Shown piece by piece: positions 29,141 through 38,477 of a stretch of DNA of 64,000 bases. Numbering within the stretch: position 1 is the stretch's first letter; the number at the start of each line of letters is the position of its first letter. A model generated the notes under the pieces. The model searched no databases and was not told where the DNA came from. It was given only the letters and a program-made list of their open reading frames with translations. A program made the translations under genes and the position numbers. Location of the stretch: assembly GCA_021792365.1 (NCBI GenBank), contig JAJYUT010000002.1, forward strand, positions 62,001 to 126,000, given 5' to 3'. The DNA is from Pseudomonadota bacterium (GTDB lineage Bacteria; Pseudomonadota; Alphaproteobacteria; Dongiales; Dongiaceae).

Positions 29141-29767
29141 CTACTTTGCCCGATTTTGACGCTTCGATTTCCGAAGCGATGCTTGCTGCTGGCGCAGACG
29201 TCCTAATTGCTTCCGGCTTGGTTGAGATGAAGTTGCCTCGCTCGGCACTAGAACCAGCCGTTCGAGATGTTTTGTGGGATGTTCTGTTTTCTCAATATCG
29301 TGAAGCGCGTAAACGATCACATTCGTTAGGGCCAGAAAATTAGCGCAAGCGGTTTCAACTTGCGATGCGCTGATCCCATCTGGTTCGTTCCACTTATTGC
29401 CCTCCTTGAGGCGCCATTCGATCGGACCACCATTGTCATCAAGCGCATTGGGATGAAAGGTGCGGTGCGCTAGCTGGTTTCGGAAGCCTTCATAACCGAC
29501 GGCCTTAAGAAGCACCCCCTCAACAAAATCAGTCCATGCGGGGTTCAGCTTTGAATGGGTAAGTGCGGCAGCCAGTAAGTCTGCGCGGGAACGAAAGCTG
29601 CGCCCAGAGTAAAATATCGCCTCAGCCACCTGGAAAGTCAGATCAGCGGCGCAGGCAAAAAGTAGCGAGAGGTAATACTCTAGCTCGGCCCACTGAGCGA
29701 GCGCCTTGCCAAAAGTGTGATAGAATCGGTCGATCTCCGACAACTCATCCAGCGGTGTTTTGGTCAT
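29141..29767 (-). CDS. HEPN-like protein of unknown function
   Basis: 208 residues, mostly alpha-helical. The segment YEGFRNQLAHRTFHP contains R-N-x-x-x-H (RNQLAH), the RX4-6H motif of HEPN ribonucleases, preceded by long helices (ALAQWAELEYYLSLLFACA). The C-terminal 40 residues are basic and low complexity. GGAG lies eight bases before ATG 29767. Base composition is lower in GC than most of the window. An HEPN identity is my inference from the motif and fold pattern, not certain. Confidence 0.55.
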   Translation of the reverse strand: MTKTPLDELSEIDRFYHTFGKALAQWAELEYYLSLLFACAADLTFQVAEAIFYSGRSFRSRADLLAAALTHSKLNPAWTDFVEGVLLKAVGYEGFRNQLAHRTFHPNALDDNGGPIEWRLKEGNKWNEPDGISASQVETACANFLALTNVIVYALHDIEKTEHPTKHLERLVLVPSEATSSQPSRKQLGRLRQQQASLRKSKRQNRAK

Positions 29768-29903
29768 GCCAGACTCCAAGTCAGAAGTAGATCAAAAACG
29801 AGACGAAGCCCTGCGGCGCATGCTGAACACGCCGCGCACGCCGCATCAGCAGGTGAAGGCGAAGCCGAAAGCGAAAGGCAATACAAAGAAGCCCGCCAAA
29901 TAG
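29766..29903 (+). CDS. 45-residue basic protein of a small conserved alphaproteobacterial type
   Basis: Coding frame from ATG 29766 to TAG 29901-29903. The product begins MPDSKSEVDQKRDEALRRML and continues NTPRTPHQQVKAKPKAKGNT, ending KKPAK. The DEALRRMLNTP...PH pattern with a lysine-rich tail is one I have seen in many small alphaproteobacterial proteins. The ATG shares bases 29766-29767 with the start codon of the divergent gene. A terminator overlaps the stop. Function unknown. Confidence 0.65.
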   Translation: MPDSKSEVDQKRDEALRRMLNTPRTPHQQVKAKPKAKGNTKKPAK

Positions 29904-29916
29904 GCGGGGCCTTTTG
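29891..29916 (+). terminator. Terminator overlapping the end of the 45-residue gene
   Basis: GCCCGCC (29891-29897), loop AAATA, GGCGGGG (29903-29909), then CCTTTT. One mismatch in seven pairs. Confidence 0.6.
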
Positions 29917-30053
29917 CTTTAACTGTCGGAGCAAATGTCACGTGGTCATTGGCTGCGGGGGCATGCGCTCTCGCCGACATTTGTGGCGCAATCATTGGCT
30001 CGCCCTTTGCTATGGTCGCGCCGCTCGTATTGCTGGTCCTGATTGGACTCACG

Positions 30054-30350
30054 CTAGAGGTCCAAGCAGCGATAGGCGCCAAAGAGCACAAGCGCAATGC
30101 CTGCACCGTCGAGGAGCAGGCCGAAGGCTGAGGCATCGCGCGCCGTTGATGTGATGATATAGCCAGGCACGACGCCACTGCGTTTCGGATGGTTTATCCA
30201 TTCGCCGAAACCGAAGATGAGCGCGCCGGCTGCGATCAGCGCGACATCATTTCTGTTCGCTGTGAGTGCGGCGATAAGCACGACCAGCGATGCCGCAATG
30301 AGAGCCTTATACCAAGAGTCAATCTTGAGTCCCGACATCAGACCGTCCAT
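30054..30350 (-). CDS. Small membrane protein
   Basis: 98 residues with three predicted membrane segments: ALIAASLVVLIAALTAN, VALIAAGALIFGFGEWI and AFGLLLDGAGIALVLFGAY. Starts at ATG 30350 or 30338. No homologous function recognised. It lies just left of the IS1595-family element, on the same strand as its transposase. The 150 bases between 29904 and 30053 hold no convincing gene. Confidence 0.55.
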   Translation of the reverse strand: MDGLMSGLKIDSWYKALIAASLVVLIAALTANRNDVALIAAGALIFGFGEWINHPKRSGVVPGYIITSTARDASAFGLLLDGAGIALVLFGAYRCLDL

Positions 30351-30387
30351 CTTCTAGCGTCCCGCGCACCCGAGTTTGGCGACTCGG

Positions 30388-31389
30388 GATTATACTCTGG
30401 CTGCGGGCGACAGTCGCAAAACTGTCGCCCGTTGCAATTCAAGATGTTAGGGCGTCTTTTAGCGCCACTTCTTGCCCTTGCGGTGCTGCCTCAAAGCCTG
30501 TTGCCAGTCTTAGGCCCGGTCAATCCGCCGATACGTGAGGCGCTTACCTGCTGCGCCCTTGTGGGCCAGGACGGCGCGCTGGTCATCGTCCACCTTGAGT
30601 GCGGCGCGGCGGTTGTAACGGAAATCAAACTCGGTCAGGTAGCGGTAAAGGTGCTGCTCGTCGCAGTGCTGATAGACGCCGTTCATGCAGCGCTTGAACA
30701 CGGAGAATAGATGCCCGCCTCGTCGGTCATGATGGCAGTCTCGCGGTCCACGTTGGCGCGCATGAGCGGCAGCACGTTGGCGACCGTGGCGCGGTCAACA
30801 TGGAACGAGCGAGCCTTGCCGCCGCGCTCGACAAAGGTGAACACGGCGATTTTGTGATTGTAGCCACTCTTGCCCTTGCGACCGGCCTTGCCAGACTTGC
30901 GACCGATGTAGGTTTCGTCGGCTTCCACGATCTTGCCCGAGCCGCCCATCGGTTCCTTGTCGGCGGGCTTCATGGCTTCGCGAATACGATGGGCCATGAA
31001 CCATGCCGACTTGTAGGTGATGCCCAGCATGCGGTGGAGCTGATGGCCGCTGATGCCATTCTTGCTGGCCGCCATCAGGTGAGTGGCCAGAACCCACTTG
31101 TGCAGGGGAATATGGGAACGCTCGTAAACGGAGCCGACGCGAACCGTATACTTCTTGCGGCAGGCTTTGCACTGATACCAGCCTTCGCCCGCGCTCTCGC
31201 CGCCCAGTTCCGTGCTGGCTTCGATCGTGCCGCAGTAAGGGCAAACCGGACCATCGGGCCAGCGAATAGCCTCAAGGTGTTTGCGGGCTGCGGTCTCATC
31301 GGTGAAGATCGGTGCGGTAAGGTCGGTCATGGCTCTCTCCCCTACAGGTTCATATGGGGATGGAGCCTTGCGCAGTCAAGTATATAATC
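30388..31389. mobile_element. Degenerate IS1595-family insertion sequence
   Basis: About 1.0 kb bounded by imperfect inverted repeats: GATTATACTCTGGCTGCG at 30388-30405, and GATTATATACTTGACTGCG read inward from 31389 to 31371. Inside are the broken transposase and, near the left end, a perfect 11-bp hairpin CGGGCGACAGT/ACTGTCGCCCG (30404-30414, 30421-30431), probably a transcription stop. I find no matching direct repeats in the flanks, in keeping with an old insertion. Exact ends are uncertain by a few bases. Confidence 0.7.
30510..31330 (-). pseudogene. IS1595-family (ISXO2-like) transposase with internal deletion and frameshift
   Basis: The N-terminal part (ATG 31330 to about 30705) has the zinc ribbon CPYCG ... 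CKACRKKYT and the catalytic aspartates in VEADETYIGR and MTDEAG. At IYS the frame shifts and reads a premature stop at about 30683. The C-terminal part FSVFKRCMNGVYQHCDEQHL ... GAAGKRLTYR continues in another frame to 30510. Roughly 35 codons expected between MTDEAG and FSVFKR, including the third catalytic residue, are missing. The element cannot encode an active enzyme. Confidence 0.88.
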
Positions 31390-31478
31390 GCCATTTGCTG
31401 ACAGTGAATAATTCCAACGTGCAGGATGGCCGAGCAGCCTTGCGGCGCCCGCCGGACCTCTCTGAAAGGAGACATCGG

Positions 31479-31889
31479 ATGCCTGATGACGCGCTTGCGA
31501 AAGCCCTGTTCCGCGCCCTGTTGGCGCTTCGAATCACGCTCGGGCTATTCCTGCTGCAATGGGGCGTGGAGAAGTTCATCGTGCCCCAGTCCAACACCTT
31601 CATCTGGAGCCATTTCTACGGCATCGACGTGTCGCACATGCTCGGTTACGCCTTCGGCGCGGCGGAGATCGCCATCGCGCTGTGCATGATCCTCGGCCAG
31701 TTCCGGACGATCGTCTATGGCGCGGCCCTGGCGCTGCACGCGGTCACCGTGGTGGTGACCTGGCGGCAGCTCATCGATCCCTGGGGCGATCCGGTCAATC
31801 ACCTGTTCACGGCCGGCGTGCCGGTGCTGGGCGCGTTCCTGGCGCTGTTCCTGCTGCGCCAGTGGGATCGCGGGCTGCTCGAGAAATGA
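31479..31889 (+). CDS. DoxX-like small membrane protein
   Basis: 136 residues with four predicted membrane helices (RALLALRITLGLFLLQWG; MLGYAFGAAEIAIALCMILG; YGAALALHAVTVVVTW; LGAFLALFLLRQW). The pattern ITLGLFLLQWGVEKF resembles DoxX/DoxD-type proteins. AAAGGAG lies six bases before ATG 31479. Function unknown. Confidence 0.65.
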   Translation: MPDDALAKALFRALLALRITLGLFLLQWGVEKFIVPQSNTFIWSHFYGIDVSHMLGYAFGAAEIAIALCMILGQFRTIVYGAALALHAVTVVVTWRQLIDPWGDPVNHLFTAGVPVLGAFLALFLLRQWDRGLLEK

Positions 31890-31892
31890 AAT

Positions 31893-31913
31893 GGGCCGGG
31901 AATGACCCGGCCC
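31893..31913. terminator. Convergent-gene terminator hairpin
   Basis: Perfect 8-bp stem GGGCCGGG/CCCGGCCC with loop AATGA. On the minus strand it is followed by ATTTCATTTC, so it best serves the aminotransferase gene; it may act for both genes. Confidence 0.6.
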
Positions 31914-31937
31914 CTTCGGCTGAAATGATCGCCTGCG

Positions 31938-33125
31938 CTACTCCGCCGCCTTCTTGCGCTGCTCCAGGAAGCCGCGCATGCGGCGCATCGCTTCGGCGAT
32001 GTTCTCCAGGCTGTTGGCGTAGGAGATGCGCAGATAGCCTTCGCCAAAGGCGCCGAAGCTGGTGCCGGCGATCGAGGCGACGCCCGCATCGTCCAGCAAC
32101 CCGACCTCCATCTGCTTCGACTTGAGGCCGGTGCCCTTGATGTTGGGGAAGGCGTAGAACGCGCCAAGCGGCGTGATGCACGAGACGCCGGGCAGCTTGT
32201 TCAACTCGGCCACCACAAACTTCCGGCGCTCGTCGAACGCAATCATCATCTTGTCGATCTCGCCGCGCGGACCCTTCAGGGCCGCGATGCCGGCCCATTG
32301 CGCGGCCGCGTTGACGCAGGAATGCACGTTGATGCAGAGCCGCGTCGCCTGGTCGATCAGCGATTTCGGCCAGACCGAATAGCCCATGCGCCAGCCGGTC
32401 ATCGCGTAGGTCTTGGACCAACCATCCAGCACGATCAGGCGGTCGGCGAGCTCCGGATACTTGAGCAGGCTGGTGTGCACGTTGCCGTCATAGAGCATCT
32501 CGGAATAGATCTCGTCCGACATGATGGCGACGTTCGGATGCTGCACGAGGCCGGCTACCAGCTTGTCGATCTCCGCCTTGACGCAGATGCCGCCGGTCGG
32601 GTTGGCGGGCGAGTTGATGATGATGAGCCGCGTCTTCGGCGTGATGCGGGAGAGCACGTCCTCCGCCTTGAAGCCGAAGCCGTTCTCCTCGAGCAGCGGC
32701 AGCGGCACCGGCGTCGCGCCGACGAACTTGATGACGGATTCGTAGATCGGGAAACCGGGGTTGGGATAGATGATCTCGGCGCCGGGCTCGCCGAACATCG
32801 AGATCGCGAAATACATCGTCACCTTGCCGCCGGGCACGATCAGGACGTTGCCCGGATCGACCTCGACGCCATGGCGGCGATGGAGATCGGCGGCAACCGC
32901 CTCGCGCACCTGCGGGATGCCGTTGGCGGGAGTATAGCCGTGGTGGCCGTCCTTCAGCGCCTTGACGGCGGCCTCGACGATATGCCCGGGGGTCTGGAAG
33001 TCCGGCTGGCCGATCGAGAGGCTGATGATCGACTTGCCCTGCGCCTCCAGGGCCTTGGCGCGGGCCAGAACCTCGAACGCCGATTCGGTGCCAAGGCGGC
33101 TCATGCCGCTCGCCAACTGAAGCAT
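31938..33125 (-). CDS. Class I/II PLP-dependent aminotransferase, AspC-like
   Basis: 395 residues, fold type I. Substrate and PLP blocks: ISLSIGQPDFQTPGHIVEA, IIINSPANPTGGICVK, MSDEIYSEMLYDG, and the PLP lysine in DGWSKTYAMTGWRMGY. The C-terminal ISYANSLENIAEAMRRM is usual. The preferred amino acid is not determinable. It is not a class III omega-aminotransferase, so it is not an obvious enzyme for the beta-alanine made by the nearby pyrimidine pathway. Confidence 0.87.
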   Translation of the reverse strand: MLQLASGMSRLGTESAFEVLARAKALEAQGKSIISLSIGQPDFQTPGHIVEAAVKALKDGHHGYTPANGIPQVREAVAADLHRRHGVEVDPGNVLIVPGGKVTMYFAISMFGEPGAEIIYPNPGFPIYESVIKFVGATPVPLPLLEENGFGFKAEDVLSRITPKTRLIIINSPANPTGGICVKAEIDKLVAGLVQHPNVAIMSDEIYSEMLYDGNVHTSLLKYPELADRLIVLDGWSKTYAMTGWRMGYSVWPKSLIDQATRLCINVHSCVNAAAQWAGIAALKGPRGEIDKMMIAFDERRKFVVAELNKLPGVSCITPLGAFYAFPNIKGTGLKSKQMEVGLLDDAGVASIAGTSFGAFGEGYLRISYANSLENIAEAMRRMRGFLEQRKKAAE

Positions 33126-33296
33126 CGCTTATTCCCTTTGCAGTCGTGAGCCCGCCGTCCGGGCCCCGGTCAGCCGCGGATTTTATGGAGTTGGCCACCG
33201 GTGGTGGCTGTCCGCGCCGACAGGAATTTGCGAAATGGCGACAGCCCCCTGTCGTTGAAAGGGGATTGGGCCATGCTTAACTTGGCCTCCAAGACC

Positions 33297-33325
33297 TTGA
33301 CCCGGCGGGCTCCCTGGTTTAGACC
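33297..33325 (+). promoter_or_regulatory. Candidate promoter for tRNA-His
   Basis: TTGACC (33297-33302), 17 bases, TAGACC (33320-33325), then a GC-rich discriminator CCGCGGCGCGG leading into the tRNA. The -35 is good and the -10 weak. Confidence 0.45.
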
Positions 33326-33338
33326 CCGCGGCGCGGTG

Positions 33339-33415
33339 GCGGGTGTAGCTCAATTGGTTAGAGCACCAGATTGTGGATCTGGGGGTTGCCGGTTCAATCC
33401 CGGTCACTCGCCCCA
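33339..33415 (+). tRNA. tRNA-His (GTG anticodon)
   Basis: Cloverleaf with acceptor GCGGGTG/CACTCGC, D-arm GCTC...GAGC, anticodon stem CCAGA/TCTGG around TTGTGGA, T-arm GCCGG-TTCAATC-CCGGT and encoded CCA. G at 33338 is the extra G-1 that pairs with discriminator C73, the histidine identity element. Confidence 0.95.
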
Positions 33416-33626
33416 AATTCTTCCCGGAAATGGCGGTTCCGCTACATGCCCCTGATGCAGGGCAGGCATGAAGTTTCCGCGTGACACCCGTGTCAAGCTG
33501 AGATACGTTCCTGCGCCTGTCGGTCGCAGACCGGCGAGCTTCCAGTTGGCGCGAGCCACGGTCCAAGTTCTGGGATGACAAGCTTTCGGGGCCGCCTCAA
33601 GTGCGGTTCTCTGCTGCAAGATCAGC
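33416..33626. other. Region between tRNA-His and a strong terminator, no protein gene
   Basis: No convincing coding frame with a ribosome binding site is visible. The 211 bases end in the strong terminator at 33627-33659, so the stretch may be the trailer of the tRNA-His transcript or a small untranslated RNA. I see no family-specific RNA motif. Confidence 0.4.
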
Positions 33627-33659
33627 AAAAAAGGCAGGCGTGATGGGCCTGCCTTTTTT
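33627..33659. terminator. Strong bidirectional terminator
   Basis: Perfect 13-bp stem AAAAAAGGCAGGC/GCCTGCCTTTTTT with a seven-base loop. Six U residues at either end would end transcription in both directions. It isolates the tRNA-His unit from the hydA promoter region. Confidence 0.88.
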
Positions 33660-33731
33660 GCGTCGGCTGCGCGGCGCCGCGGGCCGACGCACGGATTCCG
33701 GCTGGCCTCTCAACCGACCCTGCGATAGAAT

Positions 33732-35256
<1,525 letters not shown>

Positions 35257-35277
35257 TCACGCTTCTCCTCCCTCAAG

Positions 35278-35304
35278 CGGCCGGCACATCGCCGGCCGTT
35301 CTCT
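35278..35304 (+). terminator. Terminator after hydA
   Basis: Perfect 8-bp stem CGGCCGGC/GCCGGCCG, loop ACATC, followed by TTCTCTT. It lies 22 bases after the hydA stop. Confidence 0.75.
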
Positions 35305-35733
35305 TACGGTCGTAACCCGCCTGGCTGCTGCGACGATTGGTAGTGACGGCCGGGGAGGCGCTACTACCATTATGCTCAAAGCGCGCGCGGACGCACCGGT
35401 GCAACAGGACCGCGCTTGACTCATCATTCAAAAAATATGGACACTATCCATGCCGACGGCCTGGATATTGTCAGGCCGGTATGCGTTCGGGGTGCGTATG
35501 CTGATTGTGCCTTGTCGGCAGGCGAGGAAGTGGGGCTCAGCACACGCTGTGGAGTCTTTCGTCGCCGGATCGCGTGCGATCCGGCGAAGGATGTCTCACA
35601 CCCGTGCCGGATCGCGAAGGGCGGCAAGACCCGGTGCGACGGCGCGGCGCGGTGGTTCCTCGGACGAGTGGCCGGTTTGGAGAACAGGCAGCGTGGCATT
35701 GGAAATTGTTTGCCATTTGAGGGGAGTCACGCA
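35305..35733. other. Intergenic region without protein gene
   Basis: 429 bases between the hydA terminator and a small gene. It includes the AT-rich patch AAAAAATATGGACACTATCC near 35430 and the perfect palindrome at 35562-35587. No coding frame with a credible start is seen. It may be the leader of the 55-residue gene that follows. Confidence 0.4.
35562..35587. repeat. 26-bp perfect palindrome upstream of a small gene
   Basis: Arms TCGCCGGATCGC and GCGATCCGGCGA separated by GT. The core GCCGGATCGCG recurs at 35606-35616. Could be a protein-binding site or an RNA hairpin about 150 bases before the next start codon. Confidence 0.65.
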
Positions 35734-35901
35734 ATGCGCACCGCGGATCACGATCATATTCGCAAGGAGCTTGTCAGGTTGAGCAAGATGGCGCGCGAGC
35801 TTCGGATGAACGAAGTCGCGCATTTCATCGACGTCGCCCGCGAGGTCGCCTCGGAGTTGGCGGCGTCGAAGCCGGAGAAATCCAACGTAACGCGGCACTG
35901 A
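35734..35901 (+). CDS. 55-residue helical protein of unknown function
   Basis: Product starts MRTADHDHIRKELVRLSKMA and is entirely helical, charged, ending in a serine/lysine-rich tail. GGGGAG at 35720-35725 lies eight bases before ATG 35734; the frame is open further upstream but that part does not look coding. Small helical proteins of this kind are frequent in alphaproteobacteria. No function recognised. Confidence 0.6.
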   Translation: MRTADHDHIRKELVRLSKMARELRMNEVAHFIDVAREVASELAASKPEKSNVTRH

Positions 35902-36016
35902 ACGCTTCGGGCGTCGCCGCGGGGGGAGCCGCGGCGACGTTTCTCTGCGCTCCATCGCAGCCCACGTAGATGCCGCCCGATTCTGTCGAGGCCAGCGACC
36001 GAGCGTGTCCGTCGGC

Positions 36017-36817
36017 CTATTGGGTTGCGCGCCGAGGCGTACGGGCGATGATCAGGGGGCACCGCTCCGCAAGCGGGTAGCTGCCGGTCGGGACGGCTTC
36101 GACGTCCTGGAACCAGCGTCGCAGCGTCGCCAGGATCATTGGCTCGGTCGGGAAGTTATAGACGGCCGTCGAGCGGTCATAGACGTCGATCGTGTCGATT
36201 TCGGCGCGTTGCCACGCCGTCATCCGGCACAACGCCTCCCGATCCGGGAACTGCGTCACCATGGCATCGCGGATCAGCGTGACGGCAATGTCGGAGCAAG
36301 ACGGGTCAGGCAGCGCGGACATGGCGATGCGCCACTTCAAGGCATGAAAGGAATCCACCCGGCCCAGGGCAACATCGCGCCTGATGTCCTCCGCATGCTC
36401 GGCGGCCTCGGGCCTGCAGAACACCCGCGCGATCAGGACGCCATCGGGCCGCAGGACACGTGTCACCTCGTCCAGCACGGACGGGAGCACCGATGTCGAG
36501 ACGGCATTGAGGCTGCCGTCGCCCAGCACATGGGAGAGCATGCCGGTCTTGATGGGCATGCGGGCCCAATCCGACTGGATGGCAAGCCTGGCCGGCTTGC
36601 CGTTTTTCCAGAGCGCGGCGAGGAATCCGAAGGTCACGTCGACTGCGATGATCTGCACGTCCAGCGCGGCATATTCCGGGGTCGAGCCGAGCAGAAGGCA
36701 CCTGGCCTCGCCTGCCCCGACGAGGGACCGGATCCGATCAATGACCTCCGCGTGAGGCCGCAGCGGCGGCCGCAACAATTCCCAATGCTGGATGTAACGC
36801 GCCCAGTGAGTTGTCAT
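36017..36817 (-). CDS. SAM-dependent methyltransferase-like protein
   Basis: 266 residues. The motif-I position is CLLLGSTPEYAAL (atypical, with GST rather than GxGxG), followed by VQIIAVDVTFGFLAAL and LNAVSTSVLPSVLDEVTRVLRPDGVLIAR, a standard post-motif segment. No catalytic residue for a defined acceptor is recognisable. It begins divergently 59 bases from the ATP-grasp gene, suggesting the two belong to one pathway. The start at 36817 (MTTHWARYIQHWE) fits. Confidence 0.65.
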   Translation of the reverse strand: MTTHWARYIQHWELLRPPLRPHAEVIDRIRSLVGAGEARCLLLGSTPEYAALDVQIIAVDVTFGFLAALWKNGKPARLAIQSDWARMPIKTGMLSHVLGDGSLNAVSTSVLPSVLDEVTRVLRPDGVLIARVFCRPEAAEHAEDIRRDVALGRVDSFHALKWRIAMSALPDPSCSDIAVTLIRDAMVTQFPDREALCRMTAWQRAEIDTIDVYDRSTAVYNFPTEPMILATLRRWFQDVEAVPTGSYPLAERCPLIIARTPRRATQ

Positions 36818-36876
36818 GAGACGCCGAATTCGGGATAGTGCTGGCGGGGAACGGGCACAACGCTCGGCCGGGGAAC

Positions 36877-37698
36877 ATGCCACACCTCGTGGTCATTAGC
36901 CACAAGCTCGACAGTTTCACCAGGCGCTCGTTCCTGCTCAGAAGCATTGTGGAAGAGCTTGAGAATGCGGGCGTAGCAATCGAGGTCACCCGGGGGACCA
37001 AGCGTTTTGTCCCCGCCGACCTTGCGATCCTGCACGTCAATCAGACAGTCATCGACCCGAAATACCGCGAACTCGCAAAGCGCTATCCCCGCACGCTCAA
37101 TCTTGCCGTCGGCAATGTCGGCAAGAGCCGGATCAGCGATGCGCTCCTGTCACGTCACGACACCTGGCCGGGGCGCGTCATCGTCAAGACGGAGCTCAAT
37201 TCCCGCGGCATGCCCGAACTGTATCATAATCGTATGGCCGAGAAACGCGGCAGGCCTGCCCCCTACCCGGCGGTGACCGGGCTGCGGGAATATGCGCTGC
37301 ATGATCGCCTGAGCGATGTTCCGGATGAGGTCTGGAGGGATCCGCAGCTGGTCGTGGAGAAGTTCATACCGGAGCCGGACCCGGGTGGCTTTGCGCTGCG
37401 TACCTGGCTGTTCCTGGGCGGTCGCGAGACCTGCTCCCGCTGCGTCAGCCCGGACCCCGTTGTGAAGGGGAACTCGGTCGTTACGCGCGAACTCATATCG
37501 GTACCGGAGGAACTCAGGCAGGTCCGAAAGCGTCTCGGCTTCGATTACGGGAAGTTCGATTTCGTGCTGCATGACGGCAGGCCGATTCTGTTCGACGCGA
37601 ACCATACGCCGACCATTCCGCAGAACCTTTCCGACGCGCTGCGCCACAGCACGCGGGAACTCGCCCAGGGCCTCCTGGAACTGCTGAGGGAGAGATGA
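36877..37698 (+). CDS. ATP-grasp-like protein of unknown substrate
   Basis: 273 residues. The layout resembles RimK/glutathione-synthetase-type ATP-grasp enzymes: RVIVKTELNSRGMPELY (lysine of the first ATP-binding strand), QLVVEKFIPEPDPGGFALRT (hinge Glu-Lys), and FDFVLHDGRPILFDANHTPT (acidic Mg site, Asp...Asn). Such enzymes join a carboxylate to an amine. Substrates are unknown and no partner peptide is seen. The next gene, rutR, is convergent, six bases away. Confidence 0.6.
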   Translation: MPHLVVISHKLDSFTRRSFLLRSIVEELENAGVAIEVTRGTKRFVPADLAILHVNQTVIDPKYRELAKRYPRTLNLAVGNVGKSRISDALLSRHDTWPGRVIVKTELNSRGMPELYHNRMAEKRGRPAPYPAVTGLREYALHDRLSDVPDEVWRDPQLVVEKFIPEPDPGGFALRTWLFLGGRETCSRCVSPDPVVKGNSVVTRELISVPEELRQVRKRLGFDYGKFDFVLHDGRPILFDANHTPTIPQNLSDALRHSTRELAQGLLELLRER

Positions 37699-37704
37699 AG
37701 CGCT

Positions 37705-38370
37705 CTACTGAGCCGGCGGCGTCAGGCCGCAGCCGCGCAGGATGATCTCCGTCACCTGGCGCGCCACCGCCTTGTAGTCCTGCGGCGAGAGCTGCTCCTT
37801 GCCCAGCACGGCCGAGATCTGCGAGGCGAAATCGGCATAGGTCTGCGTGCTGGCCCAGATCATGAACAGCAGGTGCTTGGGGTCGATCTCGCGCATCTTG
37901 CCGGCGGCGATCCAGCCGCGGATGACCTTGGCCTTCGCGTCGACCCAGGCGCGCAGTTCCGTGCCGAGATAGCTCCCCAGATGCGGTGCGCCATGGATGA
38001 TCTCGTTGGCGAAAACGCGCGAGGGGATCGGCTGCTCGCGCGCAAGCTCGATCTTCGCGGTGATGTAGTGGGCGAGGGCGCGCGCTGGATCCGCATCGGC
38101 CGTGATCTCGTCCGCCGTGTGCAGCCACGTGCTGACGATGCCCGTCAGGACCTGCTGGTACAGCTCCTCCTTCGTGTTGAAGTAGTAGTGGAGATTCGCC
38201 TTGGGGATCGCCGCCCGGCGCGCGATTTCCGCCGTGGTTGCACCGTTGAAGCCCGCTTCCGCGAATACCGATTCCGCAGCCTCCAGGATGCGGCGTTCGA
38301 TGCTTGCCCGGCTGCGCTGTCGCACGCCGCCGCTGCCGACGCCGGCGTTTGGTTGATCGTTTACTGCCAA
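37705..38370 (-). CDS. rutR: RutR-type TetR-family regulator of pyrimidine catabolism
   Basis: 221 residues. An N-terminal TetR helix-turn-helix (AEIARRAAIPKANLHYYFNT) and a C-terminal ligand domain with ASTQTYADFASQI, the same as the ASTQHYADFASQV segment I recall from E. coli RutR, which binds uracil or thymine. Located directly beside preT-preA and the other pyrimidine genes, with two operator-like palindromes in its upstream gap. Function therefore follows from family and context. Confidence 0.85.
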   Translation of the reverse strand: MAVNDQPNAGVGSGGVRQRSRASIERRILEAAESVFAEAGFNGATTAEIARRAAIPKANLHYYFNTKEELYQQVLTGIVSTWLHTADEITADADPARALAHYITAKIELAREQPIPSRVFANEIIHGAPHLGSYLGTELRAWVDAKAKVIRGWIAAGKMREIDPKHLLFMIWASTQTYADFASQISAVLGKEQLSPQDYKAVARQVTEIILRGCGLTPPAQ

Positions 38371-38438
38371 AACGCCTGATCTCCTCTTGATTTGACTTCA
38401 TATTGGACGGCCCCGACGAGGGAAGGAAAGAAAAAAAC

Positions 38439-38477
38439 TTGATCATTCGGTCAGAAAAATCTTGATCGATTGGTCAA
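38439..38477. promoter_or_regulatory. Two RutR-like operators between rutR and preT
   Basis: TTGATCATTCGGTCAG (38439-38454) and TTGATCGATTGGTCAA (38462-38477), 23 bp centre to centre. The second differs from TTGACCA-NN-TGGTCAA at two positions, the first at three. They lie in the divergent rutR/preT gap, so repression of both genes by RutR, relieved by pyrimidine, is likely. Confidence 0.7.

Noticed and set aside
29107-29343. 78-residue plus-strand frame starting at GTG 29107
   Set aside because: It overlaps the 3' end of the HEPN-like gene on the other strand, starts with GTG without a ribosome binding site, and no family is recognised. It cannot be fully excluded because the opposing C-terminal region is low complexity.
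29949-30131. 60-residue plus-strand frame with one hydrophobic segment
   Set aside because: TTG start without a ribosome binding site, overlapping the end of the more convincing 98-residue membrane protein.
31938-33125. Aminotransferase as the beta-alanine transaminase of the pyrimidine pathway
   Set aside because: It is an AspC-like class I/II enzyme, not a class III omega-aminotransferase, and is separated from hydA by the tRNA and a strong terminator.
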